From Protula sp. h YS-2021 (Eukaryota; Annelida; Polychaeta; Sabellida; Serpulidae), in contig OX457031.1 in NCBI GenBank assembly GCA_949752745.1, forward strand, positions 5,600,849 to 5,664,848: a stretch of DNA of 64,000 bases, read 5' to 3'. A program made the translations under genes and the position numbers. The notes beneath the pieces are model-generated. The model did not search any database and was not told where the DNA came from. It worked only from the letters and a program-made list of their open reading frames with translations. This document shows, piece by piece, positions 1 through 12,100 of the stretch. Each line of letters begins with the position of its first letter. Position 1 is the first letter of the stretch.

Positions 1-1290
1 GTTCAGATTGCACTGTCACGGATTTTGGAACCTTCGAGGAAATTAATGTAAAAATCTCATGATCTCTGCAAGCAACTTGAAGAGCATTTATTCCAGTACC
101 GTCGGTTCCAGTGACGCTGTTTCTCGATGCAAAGTACATAATCCATGGCTTGACTCCCAGCCTGACGGAGCACGTCAGAGGGCTTTCGCCTACGTAACCA
201 TAGTGATTGAGATCGTTCTCTAGCTCGGCCATTTCCGTGTGGCTGCCGAGGAGTTGGAGTATTTCCGGCGCGTGGCTGTGAGCTATGGCGTACTGCAGGG
301 GTGTCATCCCGCGCCATAGCGCGCCCGCGTTTGCCTTGTGTTTGAGAAGAAGCCGCACCTTATCTGCGGAGTTCATGCGCACTGCGCAGTGCAAGGCGCT
401 CTCCCCTCCCGCAAAGGCGCTGTTGGCTTGTGCGCCGTGCTGGAGCAGCTTTTGGCAGATGTGCGCCGGGCATAGCTCGGTGGCAAGCGCCAGTGTGTGC
501 GGCGCTGTGTTCACACAGCCCACTGCCTGGAGCAACAAATTCAGGCCTTCGTCCAGAAAGAACTGCTCGCGGAACGTACTCGTGTTGCCGCACTCTCCCA
601 AAAATGACGTCACAAGGCTTTCCCCTGCATTGTTTAATAAATTCAAACTGGGTTTGACTTTTGAGCTGTGGATAAATGTACGGAGCAAATTTAGGTCATT
701 TTCACCCTGTCTTTGTGCGGCTAGGGCAACAAATTTGTGCACAGTTGCATTTCCGCACTGTCTTGTATAGCTGAATTGCATCTGTTATCTTTAAGAATAT
801 GAGCGATAATTGGGGAACAGTCAAATTCAATGGCTACGTGCAACGCTGTACGGCCTTGTAGGTCTTGCTGATTAATGTCACAGTCGTTGCTGAGCATTAG
901 AATCCGGACCACATCGATCCGTTTGTGCCACGACGCGCGGTGGAGAGCCGTCTGGCCGGCTATGTCCTGCCGGTTTACGTCACATCGGTCATCGCGGAGA
1001 AGTAGTTGCACAACGGCTGTGTGGCCGCGTCCGGATTGCCGCATGCAGCGGAGTGTGTCCATGCTGATCCGGACAGTTGATGTCCGCGCTGGCGCACTGA
1101 GTCAGGGTCTCAGCAGGGCGGGTGTTCCCGCGCGCACACGCGCAATGCAGAGGCGTCATGCCATGCTTATCCTGCAAAGTGACGTCACACTTCCGGTGCC
1201 GTGTGAGTGCTTCCACAACCTTGCCATGATCCCGTGCCGCTGCTAGACTAAGGGCGGTCAGCCCAAAGTTGTCCTTGACATTAACATCGC
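1..1290 (-). pseudogene. Ankyrin-repeat gene, partial copy 1 (frame-broken, cut by window edge)
   Basis: Read on the minus strand, this stretch encodes consecutive ankyrin repeats with the usual G-x-T-xLH-xA core (for example DKHGMTPLHCA, DQHGHTPLHA, IAGQTALHRAS, LQGRTALHVA). It matches 3921-5123 almost base for base and is a head-to-tail second copy of the gene at 2672-5123. Relative to that copy it has one-base differences near 601, 702, 755 and 1035, mostly in homopolymers, so no single frame stays open. At some sites this copy holds the reading-frame-consistent base and at others the second copy does. At its 5' end (about 1255-1290) one more ankyrin repeat is readable, and the coding sequence then meets a poly-A tract and a minisatellite. 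The catalytic half would lie to the left of the window. It may be a true tandem paralogue or an unmerged haplotype. Confidence 0.75.
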
Positions 1291-1295
1291 AAGGA

Positions 1296-1795
1296 GAACT
1301 TTTTTTTTTTTTGGGAGGGAGGGAGGAGCGTGGCGCCTCTTTTATGCGTGTTGGGGGTGGGGGGTTACCTGGTTATCATGACGCTCGTTTCCCCCAGTTA
1401 CCATGGTACCTTTGTCATGCGTATTTTTTTTTATTGGGAGGGAGGGAGGGAGCCTCTTTTATGCGTGTTGGGGGCGGGGGTTACCTGGTTACCATGACGC
1501 TCGTTTCCCCAGTTACCATGGTACCTTTGTCATGCGTGTTTGTTTTTTTTTTTTTTGAGGGAGGGAGGGAGGGAGCCGTGGCGCCTCTTTTATGCGTGTT
1601 GGGGGCGGGGGTTACCTGGTTACCATGACGCTCGTTTCCCCAGTTACCATGGTACCTTGTTTTTTTTTTTTTTGTTTTTTTTTTTTGAGGGAGGGAGGGA
1701 GGGAGCCGTGGCGCCTCGATATGCGTGTTGGGGGGGGGGGTGGGGGGTTACCTGGTTACCATGACGCTGTTCCCCCCAGTTATCGCATTTTTATG
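1296..1795. repeat. G-rich minisatellite, about 115-bp unit, 4 copies
   Basis: Each unit contains a T-run, a GGGA-repeat purine block, GCGCCTCTTTTATGCGTGTT, a G-run, and GGTTACCATGAC followed by GTTACCATGGTACC. The last two resemble RFX X-box half sites. Copy boundaries lie near 1300, 1430, 1545 and 1680. Open frames across it simply read the repeat. Confidence 0.85.
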
Positions 1796-2671
1796 TGATA
1801 TCCCTTCTGCCTTGATAACTTAGAGTCCAGATTTTTCGAGTATTTCCAGCAGTTTCGGGCCACTTTTGCTATCCTTGCTTTTTCGTACTTTTTTAACGCT
1901 TTACCACCTGTTCCCACCGCTTGGGGTACAAGGGGTAGGAGGATGCGGAGGAGGAAGGGGGGGGGGGTTGGTGATTGCAAAAACAATGCTGTCGGAAAGA
2001 TAAGAACTGCCATGAACGAGCCTTGTGATGTAAAACATGGCCATAGAGGCCTTACCCCTGCGTACTTCTTGGTCCGTTGTACCATGGTTTATATATACAG
2101 TTCCCGCGAAATATTCACCCACCCCCCTCCCCCTTTCCCGGATGAACGAAACTCTATGTCAAATTGTAGTGTATTTTTGAAAAGATTTCCACCGAGCAGG
2201 TTTGCATGTGCCCAAGTCACAATCACGGTGTGGGGGGGGGGGGGGTGGGGGGGGGACGAGAGGAGGGTACCATTTTAGCCCTGGAGTTCAAGATAAAGAG
2301 AGCAGAGGGGGGTAACTTTCCTTAAAAATTGGAATTTACCAGGTAGAGATGGAAATTGGGACAGTGGTGTGTCTCTTAGCAGCAATGAAACACATCCCAA
2401 AAAAATGTCGTGAATGCTTCCGTTTACGGAAAGAAAACTGTTTTCGTGTTATAAGACTAAATAAAAATAAACTTTGCAAATGTATTTCTTTCTCTTTGGC
2501 AATTATGTCTTTAAATAAAGGACAGTTTCTTATCAGACTTTCCCAACGTTAGGGAAGAGTCGCGTTTATATCAATGTACAGTGGTATTCTCGGTAAAGTG
2601 TAGTGACTGTTTGAATCAGGCTCCACAACAATGACGTGTACTGTTGTGTGCTGGGTTGTTTTGATCACGTG
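1796..2671. other. Spacer between the two ankyrin gene copies
   Basis: No gene is supported. It holds poly-G runs (about 1960 and 2231-2260). Short open frames here show no codon or motif signal. It is the 3' flank of the cGAS-like gene copy that ends at 2672. Confidence 0.5.
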
Positions 2672-5123
2672 TTAGGTAGAAACAAGGTGCTGGCCAAACG
2701 CCACGTGTTCGAGCTGTCTCTTATTATCGCTCAGCCATGCCCTGATCTGGTGACACAGTGACATCATGACCCTCTGCTTCTGTCGGCTCGGATGGGCGTC
2801 CCCCTCGTCGTCCTGGCTGTGGAACAAGACGTCCTCGAGGTGGTAGGGGACCAGCCCCCCGGCTTCCACTCTCTCCTCCAGCTCTGCGTAGATTCGCTCG
2901 GTGACGTCGAACACGTTTCCCGAGAGTAAGGGCCGGTGTTCGGAAAGCACTTGTAATAAGCACGTCTTCAGCATGTAGGATGTGATGAAATCTTCGCTGT
3001 TAATACCGTGTGCTAGTCGCAGTGACGTCACATCACGAGGACAGCAAATGGACGCTAGCCGCACGCTTTGGCCGCGATGAAACCTTGCTTTATGTACGCC
3101 GGAAGTGACGTCATAAGCGCCCGTTCTGCTGTGGAATGAGACACAGCCAGACGGAAGTTATATGGATCACGCCGCGACGTTTTGGTGATGAGGTGGTAAT
3201 CCTGTTGATCCATGCCCTCTGGCAGAGTGACACCGGCCACATAACCTGGATAGGCGAAGGCGGGACGAGATCCACGCTTACCACCATATCCTTGAATACT
3301 GGCCCCCTCCAGAGCAAGTGCAGACAGGAAATCTTGTACTTGAGCGTCAGGGCGTATCGATGCAGATGTAAACAACCGAAGCGATGGCCTTCACAGACCA
3401 GCTTTGATAAATGTTTTTGAATCGTGTCATAGAAAGAGCTAGACACTTTCCTGGCGTTGAGGAGCCGTCATCGTTGCATAGGTTACTCCAGGGGGACAGC
3501 CCACGCACTCTTATCTTACCCACGGAAGCGGAATCGCTTAAAATCTCCAGCGCTTCGTCGTCATAGAACACGCAGACAATGTCCACCTCGTCCGGCATGT
3601 ACGTCTTTGTCCCCGCTGCCGTACTTCCGGCAACTTCCGCCTCGAACCGGAAGTGGGCGTCGGCGGAAGTTGCCGAAATGGAAGCCGATAGGCCGCGGAT
3701 GGCGGAGAGAACACTGTAGAGGATCCGCGCGCTTTCCGGGTGCGAATTCGTCTCCGCACACGAGGTGATCAGCTCGTGAAGGTATTCAGGTCGCGGGCTT
3801 GCCCGGATGTTGCTGTGTGACTCGGATGTGGTTTTTTGACCCGGATGTTGTTGTGTGACCCGGATATTGGTGCTGCAGGCTTTCTGTAATCGTACCACTT
3901 TGTGAAACTGTTAAGTCTTAGTTCAGATTGCACTGTCACGGATTTTGGAACCTTCGAGGAAATTAATGTAAAAATCTCATGATCTCTGCAAGCAACTTGA
4001 AGAGCATTTATTCCAGTACCGTCGGTTTCAGTGACGATGTTTCTCGATGCAAAGTACATAATCCATGGCTTGACTCCCAGCCTGACGGAGCACGTCAGAG
4101 GGCTTTCGCCTACGTAACCATAGTGATTGAGATCGTTCTCTAGCTCGGCCATTTCCGTGTGGCTGCCGAGGAGTTGGAGTATTTCCGGCGCGTGGCTGTG
4201 AGCTATGGCGTACTGCAGGGGTGTCATCCCGCGCCATAGCGCGCCCGCGTTTGCCTTGTGTTTGAGAAGAAGCCGCACCTTATCTGCGGAGTTCATGCGC
4301 ACTGCGCAGTGCAAGGCGCTCTCCCCTCCCGCAAAGGCGCTGTTGGCTTGTGCGCCGTGCTGGAGCAGCTTTTGGCAGATGTGCGCCGGGCATAGCTCGG
4401 TGGCAAGCGCCAGTGTGTGCGGCGCTGTGTTCACACAGCCCACTGCCTGGAGCAACAAATTCAGGCCTTCGTCCAGAAAGAACTGCTCGCGGAACGTACT
4501 CGTGTTGCCGCACTCTCCCAAAATGACGTCACAAGGCTTTCCCCTGCATTGTTTAATAAATTCAAACTGGGTTTGACTTTTGAGCTGTGGATAAATGTAC
4601 GGAGCAAATTTAGGTCATTTCACCCTGTCTTTGTGCGGCTAGGGCAACAAATTTGTGCACAGTTGCATTTCCCGCACTGTCTTGTATAGCTGAATTGCAT
4701 CTGTTATCTTTAAGAATATGAGCGATAATTGGGGAACAGTCAAATTCAATGGCTACGTGCAACGCTGTACGGCCTTGTAGGTCTTGCTGATTAATGTCAC
4801 AGTCGTTGCTGAGCATTAGAATCCGGACCACATCGATCCGTTTGTGCCACGACGCGCGGTGGAGAGCCGTCTGGCCGGCTATGTCCTGCCGGTTTACGTC
4901 ACATCGGTCATCGCGGAGAAGTAGTTGCACAACGGCTGTGTGGCCGCGTCCGGATGCCGCATGCAGCGGAGTGTGTCCATGCTGATCCGGACAGTTGATG
5001 TCCGCGCTGGCGCACTGAGTCAGGGTCTCAGCAGGGCGGGTGTTCCCGCGCGCACACGCGCAATGCAGAGCCGTCATGCCATGCTTATCCTGCAAAGTGA
5101 CGTCACACTTCCGGTGCGTGTGA
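2672..5123 (-). CDS. Ankyrin-repeat / Mab-21 (cGAS-like receptor) nucleotidyltransferase protein, copy 2, frame-broken
   Basis: Minus-strand gene in two halves. From 5123 to about 3930 it encodes roughly ten ankyrin repeats (DKHGMTALHCA, IAGQTALHRAS, GGESALHCAVRMN, WRGMTPLQYA). From about 3900 to 2672 it reads as a Mab-21/cGAS-like nucleotidyltransferase. A glycine-serine loop followed by the first acidic pair is seen as AGSTAAGTK...PDEVDIVCVF (about 3640-3560), the third acidic residue as VSVDLVP (about 3275), and the C-terminal helical part as SLPAYIKQGFIAAKA (about 3110-3065) and SYMLKTCLLQVL (about 2975). All three metal-ligand positions are therefore present. Frame changes occur near 3850, 3446, 3240, 3060 and also near 4520 and 4620, where copy 1 shows the missing base. 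The 5' end is lost in a 200-N gap. Family knowledge: cGLRs make cyclic dinucleotides on sensing nucleic acid and feed STING signalling; the ankyrin part would be the partner or sensor module. Intron positions cannot be excluded as the cause of some frame changes. Confidence 0.7.
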
Positions 5124-5323
5124 NNNNNNNNNNNNNNNNNNNNNNNNNNNNNNNNNNNNNNNNNNNNNNNNNNNNNNNNNNNNNNNNNNNNNNNNNNNNN
5201 NNNNNNNNNNNNNNNNNNNNNNNNNNNNNNNNNNNNNNNNNNNNNNNNNNNNNNNNNNNNNNNNNNNNNNNNNNNNNNNNNNNNNNNNNNNNNNNNNNNN
5301 NNNNNNNNNNNNNNNNNNNNNNN
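5124..5323. other. Assembly gap, exactly 200 N
   Basis: Two hundred consecutive N, a round number typical of a scaffolding join of unknown real length. The gene order across it (cGAS-like gene then SLC49A4) is therefore unproven, and the 5' end of the left gene and the 5' exons of the right gene may be lost here. Confidence 0.98.
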
Positions 5324-6162
5324 GACGACCGAGAGCGTGTTGTGAAAAAGAAGAAATAGTGACGTCTTTTTTTTACTTGACACTCTTCCTCCTCTCCCAC
5401 CCCCCCCCTCCCCCCCCCCCCCCCCCCCCGTCGCCTACCACCCTCCTCCACCCTTAGCTTTGTGCCATTTCTTCTTGTGATAGTTCTCACAAATTCCGTG
5501 AATTCGATCCGATAACAGGTATTGGACGTTTTTCACTTAAGCAGTAGTGTATTAAAATTTCGATATATAATTTTTAAATCAACGGTGGGGAGGTGTTTGA
5601 AGATCCCTCCATTCTTTTAAAAGATTTCCAGGAAACATTAAATCACACACTGGTCTGCTATCATCACCGCGTGGTCTGACGTCATCACAGCTTTGTCTGA
5701 CGTCATTACACCGTGATCTGGCGTCATCACACAGTGTCTGACGTCATCACAGCGTGGCCTGACGTCATCACACTGTGGCCTGATGTCATCGCACCGTGTT
5801 CTGGCGTCATCACGATCAAAAGGATATATATTTGGGAGTTCTGCAGATTCCGCAAACCTCCAAAAGTGAAGATAATCCCAACGACCATGGAAAGAAGCGT
5901 TGTTTCTCACGGAATAACTACAGTACAACCTCGTTACAGCGACGTGCTGGACCTCCAATTTATCGCGTTACCAGCGATATATCGTTAAAACATAAAGACG
6001 TGTTTTTAAATACAGTAGAGCCCTACTGTTTACCTCTTCTCGGTGTCAAAAATACATTGTATGTCGACTGGATACATAAAGTAACTTAAAGTGATACTCT
6101 GAAGGTATACGTCGGTGCAGGAATTACGACTGTTGCAGTGTGTGTTTATTTTTTGTTTTCAG
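5324..6162. other. Intron or 5' flank of SLC49A4
   Basis: Begins with C- and T-rich low complexity (5370-5430). It ends with a good splice acceptor (TTTTTTGTTTTCAG, AG at 6161-6162) that opens the first recognised SLC49A4 exon. A segment near 5928 (CAGTACAACCTCGTTACAGC) resembles pogo/Tigger-type transposon ends, but no partner end was found. Confidence 0.45.
5655..5815. repeat. 21-bp tandem array carrying TGACGTCAT (CRE) motifs
   Basis: About seven copies of a unit close to GTCTGACGTCATCACAGCGT. The palindromic CRE core TGACGTCA is kept in most units and degraded to GGCGTCA or TGATGTCA in others. Confidence 0.85.
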
Positions 6163-9100
6163 AGAGTATGAGAGGAACCACTGTGATCACACGATTAGTC
6201 ACATCAAGTCATGCATCATGCGCTACATGTACATGGGTGAGTGAGGGCGGGGGGGGGGAGGGGGGGAGGGAAGGGGGTGGGGTCAGGGCATGGGAGTGTG
6301 ATCACACGATTAGTCACATCAAGTCATGCATCATGCGCTACATGTACATAGGTGAGTGGGGGGGTGGGGCGGGAGGGAAGGGGGGAGGAGAGAGTGAGGG
6401 AAGGGGGTGGGGTCAGGGCATGAGAGTGTGATCACACGATTAGTCACATCAAGTCATGCATCATGCGCTACATGTACATAGGTGAGTGGGGGCGGGGGGG
6501 GGAGGAGGGGGGGAGGGAAGGGGGGTGGGGTCAGGGCATGAGAGTGTGATCACACGATCAGCCACATCAAGTCATGCATCATGCGCTACATGTACATAGG
6601 TGAGTGGGGGCGGGGGGGGAGGAGGGGGGGAGGGAAGGGGGGTGGGGTCAGGGCATGAGAGTGTGATCACACGATCAGCCACATCAAGTCATGCATCATG
6701 CGCTACATGTACATAGGTGAGTGAGGGCGGGGGGGAGGGGGTGGGTGAAGGGGGTGGGGTCAGGGCATGAGAGTGTGATCACACGATTAGTCACATCAAG
6801 TCAAGCATCATGCGCTACATGTACATAGGTGAGTGAGGGCGGGGGGGGAGGGGTGAGGGAAGGGGGGGGGTCAGGGCATGAGAGTGTGATCACACGATTA
6901 GTCACATCAAGTCAAGCATCATGCGCTACATGTACATGGGTGAGTGAGGGCGGGAGGGGGTGGGGGAGGAGGGGGTGAGGGAAGGGGGGGGGGTCAGGGC
7001 ATGAGAGTGTGACCACACGATTAGTCACATCAAGTTAAGCATCATGCGCTACATGTACATGGGTGAGTGAGGGCGGGAGGGGGTGGGGGGAGGAGGGGGT
7101 GAGGGATGGGGGGGGGTCAGGGCATGGGAGTGTGATCACACGATTAGTCACATCAAGTCAAGCATCATGCGCTACATGTACATAGGTGAGCGGGGGGGGG
7201 GGGGCGGGAGGGAAGGGGGGAGGAGAGAGTGAGGGAAGGGGGTGGGGTCAGGGCATGAGAGTGTGATCACACGATTAGTCACATCAAGTCATGCATCATG
7301 CGCTACATGTACATAGGTGAGTGGGGGCGGGGGGGGGAGGAGGGGGGGAGGAAGGGGGGTGGGGTCAGGGCATGAGAGTGTGATCACACGATCAGCCACA
7401 TCAAGTCATGCATCATGCGCTACATGTACATAGGTGAGTGAGGGCGGGGGGGGGGGGGAGGGGGTGGGGGAAGGGGGTGGGGAAGGGCATGAGAGTGTGA
7501 TCACACGATTAGTCACATTAAGTCAAGCATCATGCGCTACATGTACATAGGTGAGTGAGGGCGGGGGGGGGGGGGGGGGGTGGGGGGAGGAGGGGGTGAG
7601 GGAAGGGGGTGGGGTCAGGGCATGAGAGTGTGATCACACGATTAGTCACATCAAGTCAAGCATCATGCGCTACATGTACATGGGTGAGTGAGGGCGGGAG
7701 GGGGTGGGGGAGGAGGGGGTGAGGGAAGGGGGGGGGTCAGGGCATGAGAGTGTGATCACACGATTAGTCACATCAAGTCAAGCATCATGCGCTACATGTA
7801 CATAGGTGAGTGAGGGCGGGGGGGAGGGGGTGAGGGAAGGGGGTGGGGTCAGGGCATGAGAGTGTGACCACACGATCAGTCACATTAAGTCAAGCATCAT
7901 GCGCTACATGTACATAGGTGAGTGAGGGCGGGGGGGGGGGGGTGGGGGAGGAGGGGGTGAGGGAAGGGGGGGGGGTCAGGGCATGAGAGTGTGACCACAC
8001 GATCAGTAACGTTAAGTCAAGCATCATGCGCTACACGTATAGGTGAGTGGGGAAGGGATGGGGGGTATGAGGGCAGGGGGGAGAGGAGGAGATTGTGGGA
8101 TGAGGGTGGCCACTCGATCAGTTAAGCATTGCGCACAACATGCGCGTAACTGAATGAGGGCGCGGTGGGGGGGGGGGGGATAAGAGGGAAGGGTGGTAAG
8201 AGGAGACAGGTTTGAGGGCGGTGGCAGCCAATGCTATAAAGCCCTGATTGGAGCGAAATCGGGGGTGAGGGCAGGGGGAGAGTGGTGGGACAGTCGTTAT
8301 TGTAAGGCCCTGATCGGTGAGCCAGAGCCTGTGATTTTGCTGCGTCGGACGGATAATTATAACGCCACAGAGCTCTGATGGTCAACACGAGAGAAGGAAC
8401 AATTTGTCATCATATGGACGCTGTAATGACCACTGCTTCATTCTCATATAATCTCAGAAATGTTTTCATTCAAATGATCGTAACATAAATATCAAACACC
8501 AAAGAAAATTAACGAAAATTTTATGTACAAATGATCAGATGATGGGGTGGGATAAGTAGCTTCAATTTGATTTCGTTGTAAATGAAGTAAAAAAAAAAGG
8601 ATTCCGCGAAGCATGGCTTTATGGATGTGTCATCAGGCCACCATTTTAGTGCCTACTGGAATCTTAAGTGAAATACTGAATTACAGCTGGAGTGCTATTC
8701 TGCTCTGTCCTTATTTTTAAGGATGCCCTTATTTTTAAAATAAGGATAAAAAAAAGCTATTCTACTCAATCCTCAAACTGAACAAAGTCTTTTAAAAATA
8801 AGGATAAAAATTAAGGATGAACCATCTAATCTCAAGAACGTCCTTAAATATAAGGACAGAGCAGAATACCACTCCCCGTCGTATATCTAGGAGTAGGATC
8901 TGTTTATGTTTACAGACTTCACTCTGTGGATTCCGTCGTATATTTTGTTTGTGTTTACAGACTTGGCTCTGTGCATTCCCCGTATATTTTGTTCAGGTTT
9001 ACAGACTTGGCTGTGTGCATTCCCCGTATATTTTGTTCATGTTTACAGACTTGGCTCTGTGCATTCCCCGTATATTTTGTTCATGTTTACAGACTTGGCT

Positions 9101-12100
9101 CTGTGCATTCCCCGTATATTTTGTTCATGTTTACAGACTTGGCTCTGTGCATTCCCCGTATATTTTTGTTCATGTTTACAGACTTGGCTCTGTGCATTCC
9201 CCGTATATTTTGTTCATGTTTACAGACTTGGCTCTGTGCATTCCCCGTATATTTTGTTCATGTTTACAGACTTGGCTCTGTGCATTCCCCGTATATTTTG
9301 TTCATGTTTACAGACTTGGCTCTGTGCATTCCCCGTATATTTCGTTTATGTTTACAGACTTTGCTATGTGCATTCCCCGTATATTTTGTTCATGTTTACA
9401 GGACTTCGCTCTGTACATTCCCCGTATATTTTGTTCATGTTTACAGACTTGGCTCTGTGCATTCCCCGTATATTTTGTTCATGTTTACAGACTTGGCTCT
9501 GTGCATTCCCCGTATATTTTGTTCATATTTACAGACTTCGCTCTGTGCATTCCGTCGTATATTTCGTTTATGTTTACAGACTTTGCTATGTGCATTCGTC
9601 GTATATTTTGTTCATGTTTACAGACTTCGCTCTGTACATTCCCCGTATATTTTGTTCATGTTTACAGACTTGGCTCTGTGCATTCCCCGTATATTTTGTT
9701 CATGTTTACAGACTTGGCTCTGTGCATTCCCCGTATATTTTGTTCATGGTTACAGACTTGGCTCTGTGCATTCCCCGTATATTTTGTTCATGTTTACAGA
9801 CTTGGCTCTGTGCGCGGCGCTTTTCGTCATGGTACTGGTCCGCTACCCATCCAAGCCCAGATTCCCGCCCACCCTGTCGGCGTCCATCGAGAGGTCTCCC
9901 TTCATCCCAAGCATGAAGGAACTCTTCAAGTAAGAAGTACGGGGGTGGGGGGGGGGGCGGGGGGGGGGGCGGCGGGGATAGGGATGTCAGTCTACACGTC
10001 AGTTTGGTTGTACTTTTGATAGCTGCACAGATATCACATGCAGATCCGTAACATAATCAAGTGGGGCTGGGTTGTAATCGTGATAGGGGGGGGAGAGAGG
10101 GGTGGCGAATGATCGAATTCGTCTGGAAATCGCCTGCGAAAAAATCCTGAACATGTTGCATGCGCCTTCCAGAAATATCCCCCCCCCCCCTCTCTCCCGT
10201 CTCTTTTGGATCAGCAGATCCAGATGCCTGTTTAAGTGATGCAACGTCAGCCTGGACTTGGAGTGAGGATCCGTCGGCTGGACTATTTAATTGCAATTTG
10301 TGTTGACAGGCACGGGCGGTTCTGGATGCTGGGGCTTCCTTACGCCATATCCGGCGGCGTGCTGGGATGCTGGGGATCAGTGCTCGACATCAACATCGGT
10401 CCGCTAGGAGTGTCGGAGGTGAGGAGGCGCGGGGGGAGGGGGGAGGGATTCTGGGGATCAGTGCTCGACATCAACATCGGTCCGCTACAGGGCTCGAAAT
10501 TAATGGGAGCCCGAGGCTCCCAGATTTCGCGCCGGGCTCCGAGATTTTCGGATCTCGGAGCCCGGCTGGCTCCCGGAAAATCCGGTATTTTTTTTTACAA
10601 TACTGAAATCGGATTTTATTTATTGTGACGCCAAAAACTTAACAATGAACTTAATTATTTTTAATTATTTTATGAGAAATCCATGCTTTGAAAACTGCAC
10701 GCTAGAGCACATCAGGTTTCTCCACAATGAATTTGTTCATAATTGATAAGAAATCAGCTTTGAAACATTTCAGGACTACATTGTGGAACTAGAGCAGTGT
10801 GCATAGCCCACATATTCCCCACAGGCCCCCATCAGTTAAACATGGCCATCAATAGTCAATCAAGAGCTGAAATTTTCCAAGTTCAGTTGGTGTATTTTCC
10901 ATGGACGAACCTGGCCCATTTACAACATCGATCTGTGTTTCTTCCCATAGAAGCTACATACCAAGTTTCATTAAAATCCCTGCAGTTGTTCTTGAGATGT
11001 CGTGTTAACAAACTCATTCCGATGCTGAATAATTTCCAGGATTTGGTATATTTCGAAGTGCATTTGGATCATTTTCCTTGGGCCAAAATAACCCATTTAC
11101 CAGACGGACCCACAACTTCAGTGACCATCTAAACTATAGGGTTTTCTTCCTGCTAGATTTGATCAAAATCGGATTAGCTGTCTCTGAGATACCGTGTGCA
11201 CATAGTCAAAAAGTCAAAAACACACAAAAGTGAAATTTAAAAAAATGTTCAATATACAATTTTTAATCAGAATCAACCTTCGTGATGATGTGCACTATCT
11301 GGTGTTTCTAATTCCAGGGTTTGGAGAAGATCCGATACACCGTTTTAGAGATATCGCGTGAACAAAGTCCAAAACAGCTAAAAACAAATCAAAGTGCCAA
11401 AGTACCAAAAGTTCGTCAAAAATTCAATTGTTGACAAAAATAAAAAATAACCCTTTAGTGATGATCGTCACAGTATGGTCTTTCTTTCTAAAAGGTTCGA
11501 TGAAGATCTGATGAAATGTTTTAGAGATATCGCGTAAACGAAGTCCAAAAACAGTTAAAAAAAACACCTAAGTTAAAATTTCAAAAATTCGTCAAAAATT
11601 CAATTTAAAAAAAAAATCAAATCAATTCCTTAGTGCAAATCTGCACTATATGGTCTTGCTTTCTGCAAGGTATGGTGAAGAACTGATGAGCTATTTTTGA
11701 GATATCGCACAAACAAAGTTTAAAAACAGTACTGAAAACACTAAAATTAAAAAAAAAATATCAGTCCGCCAAAAAAAATTGGTGTGCATCAAGCTACGAC
11801 CATGGGACTGAGTCCTGTACACTTTCAGTCCAAATGGCCTACACATCTAAGAGGAATGAGTGGTAACGGACGCACAGACGGACGGACAGATAGACAGACG
11901 GGCAGAGCGCAATTCATAAGCTCTTTCCGGGGCACAAAGCCCCGGTTGGGGGCTAAAAAACGAAAAGTGATTGGCGGTCCTGCCTAAGTGATGATCACGT
12001 TAGTTACTTCATGATGGTTCAACTGGAATCAGAAGAAATATCTAGCTTTGACCCTAGCCATGTTATTGATCTTTGGGCCACTTCAGGTGTTTGAATAAGG

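Noticed and set aside
2349..2552. 67-residue Cys/Lys-rich frame
   Set aside because: Short, no supporting context, in spacer DNA.
5924..6035. pogo/Tigger-type MITE
   Set aside because: One end-like sequence only; no inverted partner or TA duplication found.
6178..8060. Satellite of coding mini-exons (each unit an exon)
   Set aside because: Units have a CAG and a GT flanking the copied exon piece, but the region before the CAG is purine-rich, so most are unlikely to act as acceptors.
8817..10019. Very long open frames over the 44-bp array
   Set aside because: They are translations of a stop-free tandem repeat. Only the last ~130 bp (9800-9929) is a real exon.
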